Source: an uncultured Pelagibacteraceae bacterium
GTDB lineage: Bacteria > Pseudomonadota > Alphaproteobacteria > Pelagibacterales > Pelagibacteraceae
NCBI GenBank assembly: GCA_902571375.1
Contig: CACGBP010000002.1
Location: 177,986-217,036 of the forward strand
Direction: 5' to 3'
DNA: 39,051 bases
Shown: positions 34,076-39,051 of the stretch, piece after piece
Numbering within the stretch: position 1 is the stretch's first letter
How the letters are laid out: each line of letters begins with the position of its first letter
Translations under genes and position numbers: made by a program
The notes under the pieces: generated by a model
The model's database searches: none
The model's input: only the letters and a program-made list of their open reading frames with translations
What the model was told of the DNA's origin: nothing

Positions 34076-34938
34076 TAAAAAAAGGAATTATTTTAGCAGG
34101 TGGAAAAGGAAGCAGAATGAGTCCTTTAACTAAAGCAGTAAATAAACAACTTTTACCAATCTATGATAAACCACTAATATTTTATCCACTATCAATTTTA
34201 ATGCTAGCAAATATTAAAGATATATTGATTATTGTAAATAAAGGTCAACTTAATCAATACAAGAAAATTTTACCAAATGGAAAAAATTTGGGTATTAAAA
34301 TTACTTATTTAGAACAAAGTAAACCTAGAGGTTTGCCAGATGCGTTTGTTATTGGTGAAAAATTTATTGGAAAACAAAACGTAGCTATGATTTTAGGAGA
34401 TAATTTTTTTTACGGTCAAAACTTAACTAGTCAACTTTTAAAAAACACAAAACTTAAAAAAGGTGCTAAAGTTGTGTTACATAAAGTTTCTAATCCTGAA
34501 CTTTTTGGTGTAGCAAAGATTAACAAATCAAATAAGATCATATCAATAAAAGAAAAGCCAAAAAAATATTTATCTGATCTTGCAATTACTGGACTATATT
34601 TCTTCGATAACAATGTAGTTAAATATTCAAAAAAATTAAAACCTTCTTATAGAGGTGAGGTAGAAATAGTAGATTTACTAAATTTATATAAATCTAAAAA
34701 TCAATTAAGCGCTGATCTTATTGGAAGGGGTGGTGCATGGCTAGATACAGGTTCGATTGAAGATTTTTACAAAACCTCAGCTTTTGTTTCTGCAGTAGAG
34801 AATAGACAGGGTTTCAAGATAGCATGTCTAGAAGAAATTTCTCTAAACAAAGGTTGGATTTCAAAAAAGAAAATTAAAGACTCCATAAAATTTTATGGAA
34901 ATTGTGAATATTCAAAATATTTGAATAAATTAATTTAG
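34072..34938 (+). CDS. rfbA: Glucose-1-phosphate thymidylyltransferase
   Basis: This 288-aa RmlA-type nucleotidyltransferase has GGKGSRMSPLTKAVNKQLLP at the dTTP-binding N-terminus (Ser where Thr is usual), IYDKPLIFYPLS, the GDNFFYG metal site and GGAWLDTGSIEDF near the C-terminus. It produces dTDP-glucose, the substrate of RfbB encoded just upstream. rfbC is not present in this window. Confidence 0.95.
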   Translation: MIKKGIILAGGKGSRMSPLTKAVNKQLLPIYDKPLIFYPLSILMLANIKDILIIVNKGQLNQYKKILPNGKNLGIKITYLEQSKPRGLPDAFVIGEKFIGKQNVAMILGDNFFYGQNLTSQLLKNTKLKKGAKVVLHKVSNPELFGVAKINKSNKIISIKEKPKKYLSDLAITGLYFFDNNVVKYSKKLKPSYRGEVEIVDLLNLYKSKNQLSADLIGRGGAWLDTGSIEDFYKTSAFVSAVENRQGFKIACLEEISLNKGWISKKKIKDSIKFYGNCEYSKYLNKLI

Positions 34939-34951
34939 TAAAACAACTTTT

Positions 34952-35767
34952 GTGAATAAAACAAAAATTCTCATTCTTGGCAAAAAGAGTTTTATAGGTT
35001 CTAGTTTATATTTTTATTTTAAAAAACGCTACGATGTAAGAATTAAAAATTATGAGTCAAAATTTTTAAAAAACTTAGGAAATTTTGATTTCATAATTAA
35101 TTGCTGTAACAATATGAATTATTTAGAAAATAAATACTCAAAAAAAAATGATTTTGACTTACAAATTGCTAAGAAAATTAAAAATGAAAAAACACATCTA
35201 TTGCTTTTAAGCACTCGTAAGATTTATAATCCAGGACCAAATTTGAAAGAAAACTCAGAAATTAAATGCACAAATCACTACGAAAAAAATAAATATATAA
35301 CAGAAAAGGCAATTCTTAAAATTAAAAAAAAGAACTTAACGATTTTAAGGATATCAAATTTAATTGGTTTTAAATTTAAAAAAAATAGACGATTACACTT
35401 CACTTACTTAGATGAGTTTTTATCGATGATTTCTAGGGGAAAAATAATTGATAATCAGGCTATTTACAAGGATTTTTTAGATATAAAAACTTTTTCAAAA
35501 ATAGTTGATCAAATAATTAAAAAAGATATCCAGGGTATTTTTAATGTTTCAATTGGGAAAAAAGTTTATTTGAATGAATTCAATTCTTGGTTACTTAGAT
35601 ATTATAAAGATAAAAAATCTTTAAAAAAAGTAATACTTAATCCAAAAAAACAAAGTGAGTCATTTTACTTAAATAATTCAAAATTAAAAAAAAAAATAAA
35701 TTTTAAGATTTCGATTAAGGATCTAAAAAAAGAATGCTTCAGACTAAGTAAAAAGTTGTTTAATTAA
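34952..35767 (+). CDS. RmlD-like SDR reductase, divergent
   Basis: This 271-aa short-chain dehydrogenase-like protein starts at GTG (34952; no other start fits). ILILGKKSFIGSSLYFYF is a variant of the GxxGxxG loop (G-K-K-S-F-I-G). Ser87/Thr88 (LLLSTRKIYN) and Tyr110/Lys114 (YEKNK) fit the catalytic triad. IYKDFLDIKTFSKIV matches the substrate-binding region of RmlD and epimerases. Very Lys/Asn-rich. Position after rfbB-rfbA suggests reduction of a dTDP-4-keto sugar; the exact product is unknown. Confidence 0.7.
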   Translation: MNKTKILILGKKSFIGSSLYFYFKKRYDVRIKNYESKFLKNLGNFDFIINCCNNMNYLENKYSKKNDFDLQIAKKIKNEKTHLLLLSTRKIYNPGPNLKENSEIKCTNHYEKNKYITEKAILKIKKKNLTILRISNLIGFKFKKNRRLHFTYLDEFLSMISRGKIIDNQAIYKDFLDIKTFSKIVDQIIKKDIQGIFNVSIGKKVYLNEFNSWLLRYYKDKKSLKKVILNPKKQSESFYLNNSKLKKKINFKISIKDLKKECFRLSKKLFN

Positions 35768-35793
35768 ACTTATTTTTTAATAGATGCAACTTA

Positions 35794-35870
35794 TGGTAGC
35801 GGGAAGTGGGATCGAACCACTGACCTCGGGCTTATGAGTCCCGCGCTCTAACCAACTGAGCTACCCCGCC
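35794..35870 (-). tRNA. trnM(cat): tRNA-Met (CAT), elongator type
   Basis: The reverse strand reads GGCGGGG, a D-arm with AGCTCAGTTGGTTAGAGC, an anticodon loop CTCATAA (anticodon CAT), a T-arm GTGGTTCGATCCCAC and a 3' end with discriminator A and encoded CCA (35794-35796). The acceptor pairs GGCGGGG with TCCCGCT using two G-U pairs. The A-rich acceptor of initiator tRNA (C1-A72 mismatch, GGG/CCC anticodon stem) is absent; the body resembles alphaproteobacterial elongator tRNA-Met rather than tRNA-Ile(CAT). Confidence 0.95.
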
Positions 35871-35885
35871 TTCTACTTTTGATGA

Positions 35886-35913
35886 TTTATAATAGTTTAA
35901 TATTTTGATTCAA
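35886..35913 (-). promoter_or_regulatory. Possible tRNA-Met promoter
   Basis: On the minus strand TTGAAT (35908-35913), 16 bp, then TATAAA (35886-35891); transcription would begin roughly 9 nt before the tRNA 5' end. Boxes are near consensus, but AT-rich DNA gives many such matches. Confidence 0.4.
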
Positions 35914-35964
35914 CATCAATTAATTAAAAAATTAGATCAAATATAAGGATTTTAGTTTAATTTT

Positions 35965-36171
35965 TTAAAAAATTATGAGACCAAACAGTATTAATCCTGT
36001 TGATGCCGCTGCAGAAAAATAAATCTTTTTTCTAACTTCATTTAGTTGATCTGTTTTAACTCTGTTTAATAAAACATTAATGTTAGTACTTTTGTTTTGT
36101 TTAATTGGTTTATCTTCTTCTAGATATCTTGCAGTTAATTTTTCTTTAAGAATAGTAGTCGTATTTTTCAT
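35965..36171 (-). CDS. Tiny single-pass membrane protein A, unknown function
   Basis: This 68-aa protein has a polar N-terminal part (1-45), then KKIYFSAAAS-TGLILFGLIIF, a membrane segment at the very C-terminus (about 49-68). TNINVLLNRVKTDQLNEVRKK resembles the neighbouring 77-aa protein (VDINVLKSKLQETESKEFKKN), with the same order N-I-N-V-L, charged helix, Lys pair, membrane anchor. It appears to be a paralogue of that protein, 40 bp away on the same strand. C-tail-anchored topology with the polar part in the cytoplasm is inferred. Confidence 0.7.
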   Translation of the reverse strand: MKNTTTILKEKLTARYLEEDKPIKQNKSTNINVLLNRVKTDQLNEVRKKIYFSAAASTGLILFGLIIF

Positions 36172-36211
36172 AACTTATTTAACCATGTTACTTCGTTATT
36201 TGCAAATTTTC

Positions 36212-36445
36212 TCATAATGAAAGATATATTCCTAAAACACCTAGAGCAAAAATAAGAGTTGATAGTATTATTAAATTTTTTTTGAACTCTTTACTTTCGG
36301 TCTCTTGTAATTTTGATTTTAAAACATTAATATCTACTCGATTAGAGGTTATTGGCCCTCTTTTTAAAGGCTTTTCAGCAACAATAACTCTATCATTTGG
36401 GGTCTCGATATTTGTTTTGTTATCCGCAAAGCCTTTATTTTCCAT
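36212..36445 (-). CDS. Tiny single-pass membrane protein B, unknown function
   Basis: This 77-aa protein has a polar first 50 residues with several basic residues (EKPLKRGPITSNRVDINVL), then FKKNLIILSTLIFALGVLGIYL as a C-terminal membrane segment (about 57-77). It shares the DINVL-helix-KK-membrane pattern with protein A. The start ATG at 36445 is preceded by GAGGA (36449-36453; minus-strand GAGGAATG), a short-spaced ribosome-binding site. It is divergent from the winged-helix gene, with 111 bp between starts containing repeated TAGTG elements. Confidence 0.7.
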   Translation of the reverse strand: MENKGFADNKTNIETPNDRVIVAEKPLKRGPITSNRVDINVLKSKLQETESKEFKKNLIILSTLIFALGVLGIYLSL

Positions 36446-36470
36446 TCCTCATTAAAGCATGATCACAAAA

Positions 36471-36507
36471 TAGTGGCAATTTTAGTGAAGTTCAAACTGG
36501 GTCACTA
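36471..36507. promoter_or_regulatory. TAGTG/CACTA repeats, candidate operator
   Basis: TAGTG occurs at 36471-36475 and 36483-36487 (12 bp apart), and CACTA, its reverse complement, at 36503-36507. The last two form a 6-bp inverted repeat TAGTGA-N13-TCACTA. They lie in the divergent intergenic region between the tiny membrane proteins and the winged-helix gene, just ahead of a TTGACA at 36513. Regulator identity is unknown; the adjacent winged-helix protein is the obvious candidate. Confidence 0.35.
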
Positions 36508-36512
36508 TTTGT

Positions 36513-36541
36513 TTGACAACTGTCCAGATTGGGTTTTTACT
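36513..36541 (+). promoter_or_regulatory. Possible promoter of the winged-helix gene
   Basis: A perfect TTGACA (36513-36518) is followed after 17 bp by TTTACT (36536-36541), a modest -10. The start ATG at 36557 is 15 bp further on. Confidence 0.35.
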
Positions 36542-36556
36542 GCCTTAATTTAAAGT

Positions 36557-37531
36557 ATGACCTTACAAGAAATAGATTTTAGTAAAACACTAACTGACGA
36601 TCAGGTTTATGAGTCCATAATGACAAATTATTCTGATCTAAGTAAAGATTGGATATTTCATCAATGGAATTGGATGAATAGTGTCTATTCTCCATTTAAA
36701 GATCATTACAAATATATGATAGTGATTTCATTAATTGAAAAAACTCTTCACTTTTATGATCAGATGAACATCCAATATAGCTATGATGAATATTATGCAA
36801 AATCATATCAACAAATAGAAAAATTTAGCATTACAGAACTCTGTGAAAAATTAGATCTACCAAAAGAAACTGTTAGAAGAAAAGTTTTAGAACTTGAAAG
36901 TGAAGGTGTGATTGATCGAAATAAAAAAAAAATTTTAATTGATAGAAAAGCTTTTACTTTCATTAAACCAGAACAACAAATGAAATTTACATCAAAATAT
37001 ATTCAATTAGTTTCACAAGGTTTAAATAAAGACCAAAAATACTCAAAAAAACTTGATCAAAAAATAATTGAAAACATGATTAAGAAAAAATTTACATTAT
37101 GTTGGAGATGGTTTTATCGAATGCAAATACCGTTAGTTATTGGGTATCATAAATTTATGCAAGATTTAACCACATTTCATATTTGGGGAACAATTTGCAT
37201 GAATCAAGTTTTGAATGTATCAAAATATTTAGAAACTGGTGATAAACCAAATTTAGATCATTTTAGTACAAGCGACATTTTAATCAAAAATTTAGGAACT
37301 GATAGTGGTATAAGTGCTATGTCAATTTCTGATATGACAAATATTCCTCGAGCAACAATAATAAGAAAATGTAAATATCTTATTAAAGAGGACTTAATTA
37401 AAATGAATGAAAAAAAACAATATCTGTTAACCACTATGAATTTTAGAAAAATCTTGCCTTACCAAACGGAGATTTTCAGATATAAAGCAAAGTTTATTCG
37501 TAAAGTTTTAAATTTACTTGTAATTTCTTGA
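36557..37531 (+). CDS. Putative DNA-binding protein with two winged-helix segments
   Basis: I do not recognise a named family for this 324-aa protein. Residues about 90-128 (FSITELCEKLDLPKETVRRK, then LELESEGVIDRNKKKILI) are a clear winged helix: a recognition helix with ETVRRK followed by a wing. Residues about 255-292 (MSISDMTNIPRATIIRKCKY, then LIKEDLIKMNEKKQYLLT) repeat the same pattern: S-I-x-x-hydrophobic, P-x-x-T-hydrophobic-x-R-K, L-x-x-x-x-hydrophobic-I. The first 85 and middle 100 residues are helical and rich in Trp, Tyr and Phe, possibly a dimer or ligand domain duplicated with the wings. It is divergent from the tiny membrane proteins and upstream of the BASS transporter. Confidence 0.7.
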   Translation: MTLQEIDFSKTLTDDQVYESIMTNYSDLSKDWIFHQWNWMNSVYSPFKDHYKYMIVISLIEKTLHFYDQMNIQYSYDEYYAKSYQQIEKFSITELCEKLDLPKETVRRKVLELESEGVIDRNKKKILIDRKAFTFIKPEQQMKFTSKYIQLVSQGLNKDQKYSKKLDQKIIENMIKKKFTLCWRWFYRMQIPLVIGYHKFMQDLTTFHIWGTICMNQVLNVSKYLETGDKPNLDHFSTSDILIKNLGTDSGISAMSISDMTNIPRATIIRKCKYLIKEDLIKMNEKKQYLLTTMNFRKILPYQTEIFRYKAKFIRKVLNLLVIS

Positions 37532-37581
37532 AATTTTTGGAATATATGTTTGTATAACGTTGCAAACTACTTATAGGGGTC

Positions 37582-38433
37582 ATGAGTATAGTAACCACAA
37601 TCGCACCATTTGCGCTTGCATTAATTATGCTAGCTTTAGGTGCATCGCTAACAGTAAAAGATTTTACTAGAGTATTTCTACATCCAAAAGAATTTTTTGT
37701 AGGTCTGATTTGTCAATTAGTTATTCTTCCAATTGTTGGCTATTTATTAATTATAATTTTAAAAACTCCAGTCGAGCTAGCTTTAGGTGTTATGTTAATC
37801 GCGGCAGCACCTGGAGGAGTAACTTCAAATGTATTAACCAAATTTGCTGATGGTGATGTGGCACTTTCTATATCTCTTACTGCTTTTACAAGTTTAATCA
37901 GTATTGTCTCTGTCCCTTATATAGTTTTTTTATCTATTGATTTATTTGATATCACTTATGTTGAAAAAGAAGTTTCTATGCTTGGAATATCATTGAAAAT
38001 GTTCTTTGTTGTGACTGTCCCAGTAATGATTGGAATGATTATTAGAAAAATGTTTAATAATTTCATTGAAAATAATATGAAATATATTGAAAAATTATCG
38101 ATTGGATTATTTTGTTTAGTTTTTATTGCTATCTATATAGAAGAATGGGATAGCATTATAATGTTCATGACTACTGCTGGAACGGTATCTCTTATTCTCA
38201 ATATTTCTATGATGGTAATAGGATTTTATGTTGCTAAATTTTTTGCATCAAATGTTGCTCAACAAAGATGCATATCTTTAGAATGTGGATTACAAAATGG
38301 AACTTTGGCCGTTTTTGTTGGAACACAGTTATTTGGTCAAAACATGACTTACATGGTACCAACTGCAGCTTATGCTTTAATCATGATGTCTACTTCTGTT
38401 TTATTTGTATTATTTTTAAGAAAAAGAACTTAA
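37582..38433 (+). CDS. BASS-family (bile acid:sodium symporter-like) transporter
   Basis: This 283-aa membrane protein has about nine to ten hydrophobic segments. LGASLTVKDFTRVFLHPKE after the first segment, AAPGGVTSNVLTKFADGDVALS (sodium-site crossover region) and ECGLQNGTLAVF (second crossover) are diagnostic of the BASS/SBF family. Members import bile acids, pyruvate, pantoate or other organic anions with sodium; the substrate is unknown. It follows the winged-helix gene by 50 bp on the same strand and may be its target. Its stop lies within a small AT hairpin shared with the convergent gene. Confidence 0.9.
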   Translation: MSIVTTIAPFALALIMLALGASLTVKDFTRVFLHPKEFFVGLICQLVILPIVGYLLIIILKTPVELALGVMLIAAAPGGVTSNVLTKFADGDVALSISLTAFTSLISIVSVPYIVFLSIDLFDITYVEKEVSMLGISLKMFFVVTVPVMIGMIIRKMFNNFIENNMKYIEKLSIGLFCLVFIAIYIEEWDSIIMFMTTAGTVSLILNISMMVIGFYVAKFFASNVAQQRCISLECGLQNGTLAVFVGTQLFGQNMTYMVPTAAYALIMMSTSVLFVLFLRKRT

Positions 38434-38445
38434 TTATAAGTTTTT
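38424..38445. terminator. Bidirectional AT hairpin at convergent gene ends
   Basis: AACTTA (38427-38432) and TAAGTT (38437-38442) pair around ATTA; G-U and A-T pairs extend the stem to nine. T-runs follow on both strands. The BASS stop codon and the stop of the convergent dehydrogenase-like gene lie inside it. It is weak in G+C. Confidence 0.4.
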
Positions 38446-39051
38446 AAAATCTGTTCGTTTTAGCGCCTCTGCTTGTATAGAAATAGGATATTTCTTTTTC
38501 TCTACTTCAATAAATAAGTTTTTATTTTTAAGTTCTTCATTAGAAAGATTATTATTAATATATCCAAAAGTTAAATTTTTCTTAAAATTAAACGAGTAAT
38601 TTCCAGAGGTTGATCTACCAATAATTTTATTATCTAGATAAATAGGTTCGTCATGAAGTAACAACGGTTCACCAGGTTTACTTTCTTTAAGAGTAAACAT
38701 TGTAAACCTGCTTTTGATCTTCTCTTTTTTAATTTTTTCTAGTGCTTTTTTACCGATAAAATCTACATTTTTTTTATTACTAATTGTAAAAGATAAACCT
38801 GCTTGATATTGATTTTCTTCAGGAGAAATATCATGCCCCCAATGTAAAAAACCACTTTCCATTCGCATAATATCCATTGCGTGCATCCCACAATTTGAGA
38901 GGTTAAAATCTTTTCCTTTTTTTATCAATAATTCATATATTTTTTTTGCATCATCCAATTTTACGTATAATTCATATCCTAATTCGCCAACGTAAGATAA
39001 TCTCTGAGCCCATATTTTATTTCCATCAATTGTTATATTTTTTGCAGTACC
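38434..39051 (-). CDS. Dimethylglycine/sarcosine dehydrogenase-like protein, C-terminal (GcvT-like) part
   Basis: The frame is open to the window edge, so only the last about 205 residues are seen. From the edge it reads RLSYVGELGYELYV, then MRMESGFLHWGHDISPEEN and YQAGLSF, followed by the C-terminal beta-barrel (TMFTLKESKPGEP, IGRSTSGNYSFNFKK). E-S-G-F-x-H-W-G-H-D-I is the hallmark of the folate-binding GcvT-like domain fused to FAD-dependent dimethylglycine and sarcosine dehydrogenases. Role: oxidative demethylation with transfer of the C1 unit to tetrahydrofolate. GcvT itself and DmdA fit less well. The N-terminal FAD domain is expected beyond 39051. Confidence 0.82.
   Translation of the reverse strand, partial: GTAKNITIDGNKIWAQRLSYVGELGYELYVKLDDAKKIYELLIKKGKDFNLSNCGMHAMDIMRMESGFLHWGHDISPEENQYQAGLSFTISNKKNVDFIGKKALEKIKKEKIKSRFTMFTLKESKPGEPLLLHDEPIYLDNKIIGRSTSGNYSFNFKKNLTFGYINNNLSNEELKNKNLFIEVEKKKYPISIQAEALKRTDFKNL

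Noticed and set aside
35794..35870. tRNA-Ile(CAT) or initiator tRNA-Met.
   Set aside because: The acceptor (GGCGGGG) and body match elongator tRNA-Met; initiator features (C1-A72 mismatch, three G-C pairs in the anticodon stem) are not present.
37532..37581. Riboswitch before the BASS transporter.
   Set aside because: Only 50 bp of AT-rich DNA separates the genes; no aptamer-like conserved core was seen.
38434..39051. GcvT of the glycine cleavage system or DMSP demethylase DmdA.
   Set aside because: ESGFLHWGHDI and SYVGELGYELY are typical of the C-terminal part of dimethylglycine/sarcosine dehydrogenases; the gene is cut, so a final decision needs the rest.
1..39051. CRISPR arrays, insertion sequences, prophage or toxin-antitoxin genes.
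   Set aside because: Reading both strands showed no regular repeat-spacer units, transposase motifs, integrases or phage structural genes.

Overview
The window looks like a piece of a SAR11-type (Candidatus Pelagibacter-like) marine alphaproteobacterial genome. The DNA is strongly AT-rich by eye (not computed). Genes are packed with gaps of 0-160 bp, many neighbours overlap by 4 bp, and no intergenic stretch exceeds 300 bp. The gene content also fits: a tripartite tricarboxylate (TctABC) transporter, a SpeD-SpeE fusion, a dimethylglycine/sarcosine dehydrogenase-type protein and a short-form citrate synthase. No mobile element, phage gene, CRISPR array or recognisable defence system was seen.

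Layout. 1-4.75 kb: the 3' part of a citrate/2-methylcitrate synthase, then on the minus strand nrdA-nrdB (class I ribonucleotide reductase) and a small methyltransferase, preceded by two NrdR-like boxes. 4.75-7.8 kb: a phosphohexomutase, a very long charged-helix protein and a small lipoprotein. 7.9-11.5 kb (minus): TauE/SafE exporter, dusA, rpoZ with an unusual acidic tail, and an MFS transporter. 11.5-16.9 kb: a beta-hydroxyacid dehydrogenase, a PNPOx-like flavoprotein, a methyltransferase, a gamma-carbonic-anhydrase-like protein, a thioredoxin-fold protein and two glycosyltransferases. 16.9-21 kb: tctC-tctB-tctA and a divergent AbrB-family membrane protein. 21-25.6 kb: a GT9 glycosyltransferase, a DUF6165 protein, an M24-fold protein without the usual metal ligands, and a NodU/CmcH carbamoyltransferase. 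25.6-27.9 kb: a polar amino-acid ABC transporter (binding protein and two permeases, no ATPase). 27.9-32.1 kb: a polyamine and methylthioadenosine (MTA) block (speD-speE fusion, class II aldolase, mtnA, mtnP, divergent apt). 32.1-35.8 kb: GT2 glycosyltransferase, rfbB, rfbA and an RmlD-like reductase. 35.8-39 kb: tRNA-Met, two related tiny membrane proteins, a divergent protein with two winged-helix segments, a BASS-family transporter, and the C-terminal part of a dimethylglycine/sarcosine dehydrogenase-like protein.

How the genes work together. The clearest pathway is the MTA block. SpeD-SpeE makes spermidine-type polyamines and releases MTA; MtnP splits MTA to adenine (recycled by Apt) and methylthioribose-1-phosphate; MtnA isomerises it; and a FucA-like class II aldolase, rather than a typical MtnB dehydratase, sits where the next step should be. 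That arrangement fits the MTA-to-DHAP shunt better than the classical methionine salvage pathway. Surface-polysaccharide functions (sugar nucleotide synthesis, glycosyl- and carbamoyl-transfer) are scattered in small patches.

The most striking non-coding signals are RNA hairpins in the two transporter operons. One, with a U-tract, covers the start codon of tctB right after the binding-protein gene tctC. The other is an 11-bp stem between the ABC binding-protein gene and its permease. Both would allow abundant binding protein with less membrane subunit. Two convergent gene pairs also share AT-only hairpins that contain or overlap both stop codons.
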